In this document: positions 34,699-43,816 of the stretch, piece after piece
Layout: every line of letters begins with the position of its first letter
How positions within the stretch are numbered: the first letter of the stretch is position 1
DNA from: DATENM01 sp045807725
GTDB lineage: Bacteria > Acidobacteriota > Blastocatellia > UBA7656
Length of the DNA stretch: 64,000 nt
Assembly (NCBI GenBank): GCA_045807725.1
Contig: JBJMGV010000039.1
Span: 29,692-93,691, forward strand
Direction of reading: 5' to 3'
Program-made: the position numbers and the translations under genes
Notes under the pieces: model-generated
Told to the model about the DNA's origin: nothing
Database searches by the model: none
What the model saw: only the letters and a program-made list of their open reading frames with translations

Positions 34699-36132
34699 TC
34701 ACGAGCGCGGCCAGAACGCGTCTTGCAGCAGCGCGCCTTCTTCGCGTTCGGTCTTGGTGCGCGCCGCCGACGTGACCGGGATCGGGTAACGGTTCGTGTA
34801 ACAGGCAACGCAATGGCGATTGCCGAACGGATCGCCGACCGCGCGCTGCAAGCCTTCGAGGCTCAGGTAGCCGAGCGTGTCCGCGCCAATGAATTCGGCA
34901 ATCTCTTCGACGCTGAGGTTCGCGCCGATCAACTCTTCGCGCGTGGGCGTGTCAACGCCATAGAAGCAGGGCGCGACGGTCGGCGGACAACTGATGCGGA
35001 CGTGGACTTCGCGCGCGCCGGCCTGTCGCACCATCTGCACGATCTTCTTCGAGGTCGTGCCGCGCACAATCGAATCGTCAATCAGCACGACCCGCTGTCC
35101 TTCGATCAGGTCGCGCACAGGATTGAGCTTCACCTTGACGCCGAAGTGGCGTATGGACTGTTTCGGCTCGATGAAGGTGCGCCCGACGTAATGGTTACGC
35201 ATCAGGCCGAAGCGGAATTTCAAGCCCGATTCTGACGCGTAGCCGATAGCGGCAGCGACGCCCGAATCCGGGACCGGCACGACGATGTCGGCATTGGCCG
35301 GATGCTCGCGCGCAAGCTCGCGGCCCATCTTGTGGCGGCTCTTATTGACCGAGTTGCCGAAGACGATTGAATCGGGCCGCGAAAAATAGACGTGCTCGAA
35401 GATGCAATGCGTCGGCTTCGCCTTCGGCAGCGGGAACGACGAGTGCAAGCCTTCGCGGTCGATCACCAGAATCTCGCCCGGCTGCACGTCGCGCAGGTAG
35501 GTCGCATCGATCAAATCGAACGCGCACGTCTCTGAAGCGACAACGTACGAGTCGCCCAACTGGCCTAACGCCAGCGGGCGAAAACCGCGCGGGTCGCGCA
35601 CGGCAATGATCGCGTCTTTCGTAAGAAAGAGCATCGAGTACGCGCCTTCGATCTCGGTGAACGTCTCGACAATCGCGCCGACTAAATCTTTAGCGCGCGA
35701 GCGCGCGATCTTGTGCAGCACGACTTCGGTGTCTGATGTCGAAGAGAAGATCGCGCCATCCAGTTCAAGCTCGGCGCGCACCTCTGCCGCGTAAGGCAGG
35801 TTGCCGTTGTGGCACAGCGCGATTTGTCCGCGATAGCCGTCAACCAGAAAGGGCTGCGCTTCGAGTATGCTGACGCTGCCGGTGGTCGAGTAACGCACAT
35901 GGCCAATCGCCGTGCGACCCGGCAGGCGCGTCAACTGATCCTGCGTGAAGATTTCGCTGACGTAGCCCATGCCGCGCGTCTGATGCAAACGCTCGCCGTC
36001 CGACGACACGATGCCCGCCGACTCCTGGCCGCGATGCTGCAAGGCGTACAGTCCCAGATACGCCATCCGCGCCGCGTCCTCGTTATTGAAGATACCAAAT
36101 ACGCCGCACTCGTCCTTGAATTTGTCCATCAT
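34699..36132 (-). CDS. purF: amidophosphoribosyltransferase (Fe-S type)
   Basis: 477 residues. A short propeptide precedes the N-terminal nucleophile Cys9 (DECGVFGI), then the glutaminase domain (RGQESAGI, GHVRYSTTG, HNGNL) and the phosphoribosyltransferase domain with VVLIDDSIVRGTT. Four cysteines in THCIF, APCFYG and CVAC match the 4Fe-4S ligands of the B. subtilis-type enzyme. Catalyses the first committed step of purine synthesis. GAGG precedes the ATGATG start. Confidence 0.96.
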   Translation of the reverse strand: MMDKFKDECGVFGIFNNEDAARMAYLGLYALQHRGQESAGIVSSDGERLHQTRGMGYVSEIFTQDQLTRLPGRTAIGHVRYSTTGSVSILEAQPFLVDGYRGQIALCHNGNLPYAAEVRAELELDGAIFSSTSDTEVVLHKIARSRAKDLVGAIVETFTEIEGAYSMLFLTKDAIIAVRDPRGFRPLALGQLGDSYVVASETCAFDLIDATYLRDVQPGEILVIDREGLHSSFPLPKAKPTHCIFEHVYFSRPDSIVFGNSVNKSRHKMGRELAREHPANADIVVPVPDSGVAAAIGYASESGLKFRFGLMRNHYVGRTFIEPKQSIRHFGVKVKLNPVRDLIEGQRVVLIDDSIVRGTTSKKIVQMVRQAGAREVHVRISCPPTVAPCFYGVDTPTREELIGANLSVEEIAEFIGADTLGYLSLEGLQRAVGDPFGNRHCVACYTNRYPIPVTSAARTKTEREEGALLQDAFWPRS

Positions 36133-36278
36133 CTTGGGGTTCCTCGGGGTACTCTCTATTCTATCGTCTTTCGATTCGGCGAGGCAATGGATAAAGCTGT
36201 GCGCCTGTTGGTCAAGCGGCAGAAGTTTGCTAATCTCTTCTTTGCCGTCTGAAGGATTCAGAGTGGCCGGATCAATTA

Positions 36279-36303
36279 GAGAGTCAGAATCGCATAGACT
36301 CTC
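36279..36303. repeat. short palindrome GAGAGTC...GACTCTC
   Basis: A 7-bp perfect inverted repeat with an 11-nt loop lies in the 242-bp gap between purF and the divergent M3 peptidase gene. CT-rich repeats follow up to 36370. No gene was seen in the gap. Confidence 0.4.
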
Positions 36304-36374
36304 GGCCTTTCCGGCATCCCCACGCTCTCCGACTCCTTTAGACCTTCCAGGCTCTCTGGAATCTTTGAGGGAGG

Positions 36375-38363
36375 TTGTTCTTCGCCTTGGTCAATCATCC
36401 GAACACCCCTACGCCCGGCGGCGTTCCGTTCTGGGCAGACCAGCCCGACCCCGCGCAGTTTGCCGCGCGCATGTACGCGCACCTTGCCGAAGCGCAAGAG
36501 GCGCTCGACCGCCTGCTCGCGGTTGATGGTCGGCGAACAATTACCAACACGTTGCGCGCCTATGACGATCTCCTGTTGCATCTCGACAGCGCCATCTTTC
36601 AAACCGATCTGATTCAAAACGTCCACCCCGACGAAGCCTACCGCGCCGTCGCCGAAGAGGCCAATCAGAAGGTCGCCGCCTTTGCCAATGCGCTGTCGCT
36701 GCACCACGAAGTCTACGCGGCGCTGGCGCAAGTGAAGACCGAGGACGCCGACGACGAGACGCGCTACTACCTCGAAAAGACGCTGCGCGATTTTCGTCTC
36801 GCCGGCGTCGATAAAGACGAAGCGACGCGCCGGCAGATCACCGCTCTGCGTGACGACCTCGTGAAGATCGGCCAGGAATTTTCGCGCAACATCCGCCGCG
36901 ACCTGCGCACCGTTATTGTGAATGATTCGGCAGAACTCGATGGCCTGCCGGCGGATTTCATCGCGCGCCACAAGCCCGATGACGAAGGCCACATCGAGTT
37001 GACGATTGATTACCCGGACGCGCTGCCGATCTTCTCTTACGCGCGCAGCGAAGACCTGCGCCGGCGCATGCACCTCGAATACAACAACCGCGCTTATCCG
37101 CAGAACATCGGCGTGCTCGACCGTATGCTCGAACGCCGGCACGAGCTGGCCACCTTGCTTGGCTTCGCGTCGTGGGCCGATTACATCACCGCCGATAAGA
37201 TGGCCGGCAGCGCGCGCACGGCCAGCGAGTTCATAGATCGCATCATCGAAGCATCACGGGCGCGCGCCGAACGCGATTATCGACAACTGCTCAAGCGCAA
37301 ACATCAGGATGATCCGCAGGCTACGATTGTCAATGCGTGGGAAACCAGCTATTACGCCGAACAGGTGCGCCAGTCGGCCTTCGATTTCGACTCGCAGTCG
37401 GTGCGTCCCTACTTCGTTTACCAACGCGTCAAGCAGGGCGTGCTCGACGTGACGGCGACATTGTTCGGCGTGCGATTTGAGCGCGTCGCGGGTGCGTCGG
37501 TGTGGCACGAGTCGGTCGAATGCTGGCAGATGTACGATGGCGACAAACTGGTCGGGCGCTTCTTTTTGGATATGCATCCGCGCCCGAACAAGTACAATCA
37601 CGCCGCGCATTTTGCCATTCGCACGGGCGTCGCCGGTCGGCAGATTCCCGAAGCGGCGCTGGTCTGCAACTTCCCCGGCGGCATCCCTGATGATCCCGGC
37701 TTGATGACGCACGACGACGTAGTAACCTTCTTTCACGAGTTCGGCCACTTGATTCATTCGCTGCTCGCCGGTCGTCATCAGTGGATAGGCATCGGCGGCA
37801 TCAGCATCGAACAGGACTTCATCGAAGCGCCGTCGCAGATGCTCGAAGAGTGGGCGTGGGACGCGACGACGTTGCAGACCTTCGCGCGTCATTATCAAAC
37901 CGACGAGCCGATCCCGGCGGCGCTGGTGCGACAGATGAAGCGCGCCAAAGAGTTCGGCAAAGGGCTGCACGTCCGCCGCCAGATGCTCTACGCCAAGCTG
38001 TCGCTTTCGATCCACGAACGCGACCCCCGCGAAGTCGATACCGATGCCATCGTGCGCAGCCTGACCGAGCAGTATATGCCTTTTCCGTTTGTCGAAGGCA
38101 CGCACTTTCAAACCGCCTTCGGCCACCTCGATGGTTACTCGGCGATGTACTACACCTATATGTGGTCGCTGGTGATCGCCAAAGATTTGTTCAGCAAATT
38201 CGACCGCTCGCATATGCTCGTGCAGGGCGTGGCGCGGCAGTACGGCGAGACGGTGCTTGCGCCCGGCGGCTCGCACCCGGCGGCAGATATCGTCCGTGAA
38301 TTTCTCGGTCGCCCCTTTGACTTCGCCGCTTATCAAGCGTGGCTGGACGAAGGCGCGGAATGA
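36375..38363 (+). CDS. M3-family metallopeptidase (thimet oligopeptidase/Dcp type)
   Basis: 662 residues. Zinc-binding FFHEFGHLIHSLL (HExGH, His/His ligands, about 455) and the downstream Glu in FIEAPSQMLEEW, as in the M3 family. The C-terminal YTYMWSLVIAKD block also fits. Cytoplasmic oligopeptidase cleaving short peptides; no signal peptide. The start is uncertain: TTG at 36375 abuts GAGGGAGG, and a TTG four codons later has better spacing. The gene overlaps the next by ATGA, so the two are coupled. Confidence 0.9.
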   Translation: MFFALVNHPNTPTPGGVPFWADQPDPAQFAARMYAHLAEAQEALDRLLAVDGRRTITNTLRAYDDLLLHLDSAIFQTDLIQNVHPDEAYRAVAEEANQKVAAFANALSLHHEVYAALAQVKTEDADDETRYYLEKTLRDFRLAGVDKDEATRRQITALRDDLVKIGQEFSRNIRRDLRTVIVNDSAELDGLPADFIARHKPDDEGHIELTIDYPDALPIFSYARSEDLRRRMHLEYNNRAYPQNIGVLDRMLERRHELATLLGFASWADYITADKMAGSARTASEFIDRIIEASRARAERDYRQLLKRKHQDDPQATIVNAWETSYYAEQVRQSAFDFDSQSVRPYFVYQRVKQGVLDVTATLFGVRFERVAGASVWHESVECWQMYDGDKLVGRFFLDMHPRPNKYNHAAHFAIRTGVAGRQIPEAALVCNFPGGIPDDPGLMTHDDVVTFFHEFGHLIHSLLAGRHQWIGIGGISIEQDFIEAPSQMLEEWAWDATTLQTFARHYQTDEPIPAALVRQMKRAKEFGKGLHVRRQMLYAKLSLSIHERDPREVDTDAIVRSLTEQYMPFPFVEGTHFQTAFGHLDGYSAMYYTYMWSLVIAKDLFSKFDRSHMLVQGVARQYGETVLAPGGSHPAADIVREFLGRPFDFAAYQAWLDEGAE

Positions 38364-39922
38364 GCGACAAGGTGGCCGCCGTGCGCGCGGCCTATGATCC
38401 GCAGCCGCCGCATCCGCGCCTGGTCGTTCTGGTCAACGAACGCGCACCGCAGTTCAGTAGAAGCTCGCGCCTGATCTTTGCGCTCGTCGTCGTGTTGTAT
38501 GCTGCGCTGCGCCTCTGGAATCTCACCGCTTACGGCCTGTTCAGCGACGAAGTCTTCAGCGCCGAAACCGTGCATCGCGCCTGGCCGCAGATGCAATGGG
38601 CCATCATCGAAGACGTAGTCCACCCGCCGCTGTTTTATTGCCTGCTCAAAGCCTGGATCATCCTCGGCGATTCGCTGCTGTGGATGAAACTCTTTCCGGT
38701 CGTCTTCTCGTTGCTCGCCATCATTCCCTTCGTGCTGCTTTGCCGCGAGCTACGGCTGTGCGCGGCGACGATCAACCTGGCGTTGCTCTTGATGGCGGTG
38801 AATGAATATCTCGTCGGCTACAGTCAGGAGCTGCGGATGTATAGTCTGCTGATGTTGCTCGTGACGACTTCGATGTGGCTGTTTGCGAAACTGGTCAATG
38901 CCGACGAGCGCACGCTCACTGTGCAACTGGCATTACTGGTGACGAACCTGCTGCTGGTTTACACGCATTACTACGGCTGGTTGATCGTCGTCTGCGAGTT
39001 GCTCTTTGTGCTCATCAAGCGGCGCGACCGGCTGGCGGCGTTTGCTTTATCTACGGCGGCGCTGGCGGTGGCTTTCTTACCGTGGATACTAGCTGTAATG
39101 GGAGCGGCTTACGCGAAAGGCGGCCTGGGGCCGAACCTGAAGTGGAACACGCGGCCAACGGCGAGCGACTTCTTTCAACACTATGTGACGCTCGACGGGC
39201 CGGTCTACAATTCGTGGCGCGCGGCGGCGACTATCTTTTCGACAGTGATCTTCCTGACGCCGGTATTGATTTGGCTGTGGCGGCTGATCGTGAAGGGAAG
39301 AGACTCCGCGCGTCGCACAGACAAGAGTGAGAGCGACCTTTTATTGTGGCTCGTGCTGCTGGCTTTTCTGCCATCCATCATCGCGTTCGCCGCGAGCTAC
39401 GTACTCGCGCAGTCGGTGTGGGGCAGCCGCTTTCTGATCGTCGTCGCGCCGGCCTACCTGCTGCTTATTGCCATTGCTGTCACAAGGCTGTCATCGCGCA
39501 GATTGCAAGCCATCGCCATCGCGCTCGTCGCCGCGTGGGCGGCGTTGAGCGGCGCGTTGCAGTTGACGCACCGCGATAAGATCGACTGGCAGCCGCTGGT
39601 CGCGCAGATGATTCATCAAGAGACGAATCCCGCTGACGGTATCCACGTCTACACGCGGCAGGGCGTCGTCGGCGTCACCACCCAGTATTATCTCAACCGG
39701 GCGAATGACGAGCGGTTCCGCGTCCACTATGTTGACGATTACGGCGACATCAACGAAGCGCATTTCTGGCTCGCCTTCATCCGCTACCGGCACGAAACCG
39801 GCCCTCTGCCGGTTGAATTGTTCGCGGCGCGCGGCGATCAATTAGGCGCAGCGATAGAAGCCGACGCGCCCGGCCACAGAGTTATCTTCGTTCCCATCTG
39901 GCGACGCGAAGGCAATCATTAA
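38360..39922 (+). CDS. GT39/ArnT-like polyprenyl-phosphate glycosyltransferase
   Basis: 520 residues, about ten membrane helices from residue 35. The first periplasmic loop after TM1 carries FSDEVFSAETVHRAWP (acidic catalytic pair region) and PPLFYCLLKAWI, typical of the GT-C ArnT/PMT superfamily. It would transfer a sugar from polyprenyl phosphate to lipid or protein in the periplasm. ATG at 38360 overlaps the peptidase stop (ATGA). It converges on the SurA-like gene with a 6-bp gap. Acceptor unknown. Confidence 0.85.
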   Translation: MSDKVAAVRAAYDPQPPHPRLVVLVNERAPQFSRSSRLIFALVVVLYAALRLWNLTAYGLFSDEVFSAETVHRAWPQMQWAIIEDVVHPPLFYCLLKAWIILGDSLLWMKLFPVVFSLLAIIPFVLLCRELRLCAATINLALLLMAVNEYLVGYSQELRMYSLLMLLVTTSMWLFAKLVNADERTLTVQLALLVTNLLLVYTHYYGWLIVVCELLFVLIKRRDRLAAFALSTAALAVAFLPWILAVMGAAYAKGGLGPNLKWNTRPTASDFFQHYVTLDGPVYNSWRAAATIFSTVIFLTPVLIWLWRLIVKGRDSARRTDKSESDLLLWLVLLAFLPSIIAFAASYVLAQSVWGSRFLIVVAPAYLLLIAIAVTRLSSRRLQAIAIALVAAWAALSGALQLTHRDKIDWQPLVAQMIHQETNPADGIHVYTRQGVVGVTTQYYLNRANDERFRVHYVDDYGDINEAHFWLAFIRYRHETGPLPVELFAARGDQLGAAIEADAPGHRVIFVPIWRREGNH

Positions 39923-39928
39923 TTCGAT

Positions 39929-40654
39929 CTACGGCTCGGCAATGATAGTGATGTCAGCACGCTGGCGCGTGGTGTTGAGGAAGGGGTCAATCTCCTGATT
40001 GATCTTCTGCTGGCGGATGATCTCGGTGATGGATTCGCGCACGCTCACGTCTTTATCGGTGGGCTTGGCTTTGGGGAGCTTATCGTCCAGCCCGGGCACG
40101 ATCTGCCCGCCAGCGCGAATCTGCGGCGCGAGCGTTTCGTCATAGTAGCGTTGAATCTCAGGCTCGGTGACAAAGACGAAGGAGCGAAAACGGAACTCGA
40201 CGAACCGCTCGATCAGTATGCGTTCGCGGATCAATTCATCAACCCGCGCCGAAGTCAGCCCAAGCGCTTCGACGCGCTGGCGGAATGCGGCTTCGGTTTT
40301 GAACTCGCGGATCAGCGCGGCGCGGCGCTGGTTAATCTCTTCCGCCGTGATCTCAGCCGTCGGCACGCGCCGCGCTTCCTGCGCGATCAATCGTTGATCA
40401 ATCATCACGTCGAGTTTCTGGCGCAGCAAATCACTGCTGACCCCTTCAGCGGGATTCGGCGCTTGCGGGTCCATCGCCAGGCTCCAGAGCAGGTCGCTAC
40501 GCGTGATGATGTCGTCATTGACCAACGCGATGATTTGATCCACCACCTTCTGCGCCTGAGCCGCAGACAAGTAAAAAGTAAAAAGTAAAAAGTAAAAAGT
40601 CAGGAAGCAGATTGCTCTCAACCTCTGTCTGCGATGATGGCTTTGCTTCCGCAT
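39929..40654 (-). CDS. SurA N-domain-like periplasmic chaperone
   Basis: 241 residues. Signal peptide at 1-35 with h-region FLTFYFLLFTFYLS and AAQAQ cleavage site. The mature start VVDQIIALVNDDIITRSDLLW is the classic SurA/PpiC N-terminal helix, followed by a helical region (LDVMIDQRLIAQEARR). No full parvulin PPIase domain is visible, so it may be a chaperone only. ATG at 40654 is assumed. The hydrophobic core of the signal peptide is encoded by a TTTTTAC heptamer array. It is last in the TamB-BamA run. Confidence 0.82.
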   Translation of the reverse strand: MRKQSHHRRQRLRAICFLTFYFLLFTFYLSAAQAQKVVDQIIALVNDDIITRSDLLWSLAMDPQAPNPAEGVSSDLLRQKLDVMIDQRLIAQEARRVPTAEITAEEINQRRAALIREFKTEAAFRQRVEALGLTSARVDELIRERILIERFVEFRFRSFVFVTEPEIQRYYDETLAPQIRAGGQIVPGLDDKLPKAKPTDKDVSVRESITEIIRQQKINQEIDPFLNTTRQRADITIIAEP

Positions 40655-40711
40655 GGCTAGTCTCTGTCCTTTTCTTCTACTTTTGCCTTTTACCTTTTTA
40701 CTTTTTACTTG
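40568..40711. repeat. 7-bp-unit inverted repeat (GTAAAAA type) overlapping a signal peptide
   Basis: The left arm has four to five GTAAAAA heptamers (40570-40603) and the right arm complementary TTTTTAC/TTTTGCC-type units (about 40680-40710). Between them lies the 5' end of the SurA-like gene, so the left arm is coding and the start codon lies in the core. Confidence 0.88.
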
Positions 40712-40712
40712 A

Positions 40713-43658
40713 TTAAAACGTCTGTCCAATCGTGAAGTGCAGATGAAAGCTGCTATAGCCCGGTGGCCGGTTGAAGACCAGAAAGCCGACATCGAAGCGC
40801 ACCGGCCCGACCGGCGTCTTCACGCGCACGCCAACTCCGAAGGTCTGCGTCAGGTTGCTGAACTTCATATCACGCACACGCTGAAAAACGTTGCCGGTGT
40901 CTGAGAAGACCGCGCCGCCCAGACTGCGCCAGATCGGGAAGCGCAATTCGTTGTTGATGACCAGCACGGCGTTGCCGCCCAGCGGACTCAGCATCAGCTT
41001 CGGCGTGCCATCACTGTTGCGAATGATGTTGCCGGCAGTGTCGCGTTGCGGCACGAGGATGGTCGGCCCGGCCTCTTCAAACCCGAAGCCGCGCAGGTCG
41101 CGCGAGCCGCCGGCGAAGAAGCGCTCCGATATCGGCAACGTTGTTCTGCCGCCGAATGGTGAGGCTAATCCCAAACGACCCGACAGCGAATAGACCGTGT
41201 CGCGGAAGCGGCGCAGCGCATAATAACGATTGTGCTCAAGGCTCAGCTTGATGAACTGCTCGTTGCCGCCAAGCGCCGATGACGCGAAGTAAAAACTGCC
41301 GAGCGTCTGCATTCCTGCGCTCGGATCGAATTTGTTATCGCGCGTGTCGTAGGCGAAGCTCGGCCCGATTCTTCCCAGACGAATGGGCCGCGAGTTGCGC
41401 TGAATCTCTTCGAGCGACAGGCCGGGACAGTCGCCGGCCTCGACTTCGCTCAACTGGCACGGCAGTCCGAATATGCTGACGCGCTCGAAGTTGTAACTGG
41501 CAAATACGATCAGCTCAGGCGTGATGCGCCGCTCGGCCTGCACCGATGCCGTGTAACGGTCAGAGCGAAAGTCGCGCTCGCCCAACCGCCGCGCGAACAG
41601 CGACACGACGGTCGGGAAGCGCGTGCCGAACGGGCGCGGGTTCTGCAACGAAATCTGCCCGAACAATTCATTCTCGGCGACGCGAACCTGCGTGCTGCCG
41701 GTGTAGAGCTTGCCGAAGAGATCGTAATAGGTGAGCTGCGTCAGGCCGCGCAGTCCGTGCAGGAAGCCGAGGCCCGGAATCGTCTGCGTGTTGATGTTCG
41801 CTTGATAACCGAAGCCGAAGAGCAGGTCGCGCCGCTTGGCTTCCAACAGGTTGACCGTCACGTCGCGCTCTTCGACGAAGCTGGCCGTCTGCCCGACCGG
41901 CTCGGACGAGATGCTCACAGAGTTAAAAACGTTGGTGTCATAAAGCTGCTGCTCGGTTTCTTGCAACTGGTCGTTGCGCAGCCAGTCGCCGGTCTTGAAC
42001 AGATAGAAGTCACGTTCGAGCCGTCCCGTGTCCGTGTAAGTCGTGCCGCGCGTCATCACGCTGTGGATGCGAACGCGGTTGCCTTCATTGATGTTGAAAA
42101 GCAAGCGCACGCGATCCTGCCCATCGAATGGGCCAAGCTCGACCACTTCAGAGATGACTTCCGCCGACGCGTAGCCGCGCGTTGCGTAAGCCGTGAGCAA
42201 TCGATCCGTATCGCCGGTCACGACCGTAGCTATCAGCGGCTCGCCCTGTTTTATCTCAAGCCCTTGACGCAGCTCGTCGCTGGTCAGCACGTTATTGCCG
42301 CGAATGGCAACGTCTTCGACCACCGTGCGTGGCCCCTGTTGCACATCGAACGTAATGATGAGGCGATTGCCAGTCGGCGACACGCCGCGCCGTACATCAA
42401 CATGGGCGCGGCGGTAGCCCTGCTCGCGCAGCCGCTTCTGTATCGTGTTGGCGTCCTGCCGCAAGGCATCGTCGCTGGTCAGGCCCTGACGATTGCCGAT
42501 GAAGGGCAGCGGCGAAGCGACCTTCGACTTCAACTGCTCTTCGAGCGTGCGATGCGGGATGGCGTCAACGCCGTTGATCTCAATGTCGGTCAGCCTGTAA
42601 CGACTGCGCGGCTCGATCTTGTAGACCAGCGTCGCCTCGGTCTGTGTGCGGCGCGGCGCTTCCGGTCGCGTGACGCGGGCGAAGAAATAGCCTTTGCTCT
42701 GCGCGTACTCTTGCAAGCGGCGCGCGCCTTCTTCGAGCGAGAAGTTATCAACGCCGCCCTGCCGATAAAACGGCAGCGTCTTACGCAACTGGTCTTTGCT
42801 GATGTCGAGTCCTTCGACGGTGACGCTGATCTTCGGCCCTGTCACGACAGCGACGGCGACGGCGACCGTGTTGCTGTTCACGTCGGGCGTGATGTTCTGA
42901 TTGACCCGCACGCCAAGATAATCGTGATTGAGGTAGAGGTTGCGCAGGCGGTCCATCGCATCCTGCACGGCGGAGGCCGAAAAGGGCTGACCTTCGGCAA
43001 GCGTGTGCGGCAGTCCGGCGAAGTCGAGCCGCTCGCCTCTGACGTTGATGTCGAATTTCGAGACGCGCGCCTGCTCGCCGGGATTAATAGTATAGACTAC
43101 AGTCGCGCGCGTGCCGGTCGGATCGGGCTGCACGTCTGAAGTGATCTGCGCTTTGAGATAACCGCGCGCCGAATAAAACGCCAGCAACTCGCCCAGCCCG
43201 CGTTGCACTGCCGCCGCCGAAGCAACCTGGCCGAGGTCGAGTTGATTGAGCCGCGTTCGTAACTCGGTGGCCGCAAAGATCGGCGTGCCGGCGAAGACGA
43301 CCGCGTCGATGCGTGCGCGTGGGCGGACGACGAAACGCAAAGCGACGCCGCTCGCGCCATCGGCGGTGGCTTCGACGCGGGCGTTGGCGATCAACCCGGA
43401 ATGAAAGAGCCGTTCGAGCGAATCGTGAATACTGACCGGCGAATAATCTTTGCCGGGGGCGGCGTCAATCAACGAGCGCATCTCAGTGATATTGCTGCCC
43501 GGCGCGCCTTCGATCTCGACTGTAACATTCGTCACTCGTCGCCCCAGGAACTCTGCCGTCTGCGCGCTCGCGGAAGGCAATAAGCAAAAGGCAAAAGGCA
43601 AAAGGCAAAAAGCAATTCGTAATCGGCACAGAGCCATCGATAACCAACGACTTGTCAT
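40713..43658 (-). CDS. bamA: BamA-like outer-membrane assembly protein with about seven POTRA domains
   Basis: About 981 residues. Signal peptide 1-33 (IAFCLLPFAFCLLPSASAQ), then seven beta-alpha-alpha-beta-beta units starting near VTNVTVEIEG, IDAVVFAGT, VSKFDINVRG, ISVTVEGLD, LTDIEINGV, VEDVAIRGN and IHSVMTRGT. A 16-strand Omp85 barrel (about 630-981) ends in aromatic-rich HFTIGQTF. Proteobacterial BamA has five POTRA domains and TamA three. The frame continues upstream through a palindromic repeat; ATG at 43658 is chosen as the first that yields a normal signal peptide. TamB is encoded just upstream, so a TamA role is possible. Confidence 0.88.
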   Translation of the reverse strand: MTSRWLSMALCRLRIAFCLLPFAFCLLPSASAQTAEFLGRRVTNVTVEIEGAPGSNITEMRSLIDAAPGKDYSPVSIHDSLERLFHSGLIANARVEATADGASGVALRFVVRPRARIDAVVFAGTPIFAATELRTRLNQLDLGQVASAAAVQRGLGELLAFYSARGYLKAQITSDVQPDPTGTRATVVYTINPGEQARVSKFDINVRGERLDFAGLPHTLAEGQPFSASAVQDAMDRLRNLYLNHDYLGVRVNQNITPDVNSNTVAVAVAVVTGPKISVTVEGLDISKDQLRKTLPFYRQGGVDNFSLEEGARRLQEYAQSKGYFFARVTRPEAPRRTQTEATLVYKIEPRSRYRLTDIEINGVDAIPHRTLEEQLKSKVASPLPFIGNRQGLTSDDALRQDANTIQKRLREQGYRRAHVDVRRGVSPTGNRLIITFDVQQGPRTVVEDVAIRGNNVLTSDELRQGLEIKQGEPLIATVVTGDTDRLLTAYATRGYASAEVISEVVELGPFDGQDRVRLLFNINEGNRVRIHSVMTRGTTYTDTGRLERDFYLFKTGDWLRNDQLQETEQQLYDTNVFNSVSISSEPVGQTASFVEERDVTVNLLEAKRRDLLFGFGYQANINTQTIPGLGFLHGLRGLTQLTYYDLFGKLYTGSTQVRVAENELFGQISLQNPRPFGTRFPTVVSLFARRLGERDFRSDRYTASVQAERRITPELIVFASYNFERVSIFGLPCQLSEVEAGDCPGLSLEEIQRNSRPIRLGRIGPSFAYDTRDNKFDPSAGMQTLGSFYFASSALGGNEQFIKLSLEHNRYYALRRFRDTVYSLSGRLGLASPFGGRTTLPISERFFAGGSRDLRGFGFEEAGPTILVPQRDTAGNIIRNSDGTPKLMLSPLGGNAVLVINNELRFPIWRSLGGAVFSDTGNVFQRVRDMKFSNLTQTFGVGVRVKTPVGPVRFDVGFLVFNRPPGYSSFHLHFTIGQTF
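43573..43613. repeat. 7-bp tandem repeat (GGCAAAA type) encoding the BamA-like signal peptide
   Basis: Five to six heptamers GGCAAAA (complement TTTTGCC). Three units make 21 bp, so the reading frame gives the seven-residue period AFCLLPF. No complementary right arm was found. Confidence 0.85.
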
Positions 43659-43667
43659 CGCAATGAT

Positions 43668-43816
43668 GAGTTCCGTCAGGGACGCAATGTTTATAGATAG
43701 AATGGCAATAATAACCCTCAAGCTCCGTAGGAGCGGAATGTTCGACATTGCGCTCCTAACGGAGCTTGGTTTTTTTCTTCCTTCGCGTACTATAAACATC
43801 ACGCTCCTACGGAGCT
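43668..43816. repeat. GGAGC/GCTCC concentric palindrome, copy 2
   Basis: The outer units are AGTTCCGTCAGGGACGC with TTTATAG on the left and CTATAAACATCACGCTCC on the right. The inner pair is AGCTCCGTAGGAGCGGAATG and CATTGCGCTCCTAACGGAGC. It begins directly at the tamB stop codon and fills the tamB-bamA gap. Confidence 0.85.

Noticed and set aside
41757..43139. Long open frame on the strand opposite the BamA-like gene (also 44297-45391, 47228-48223 and 3253-4227 against other genes)
   Set aside because: These mirror the codon use of the real genes in GC-rich DNA, have no ribosome binding sites and their translations show no family motifs.
43659..43802. N-terminal extension of the BamA-like protein to an ATG at 43802
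   Set aside because: The extra 48 codons translate the GGAGC/GCTCC palindrome and would place the signal peptide internally.
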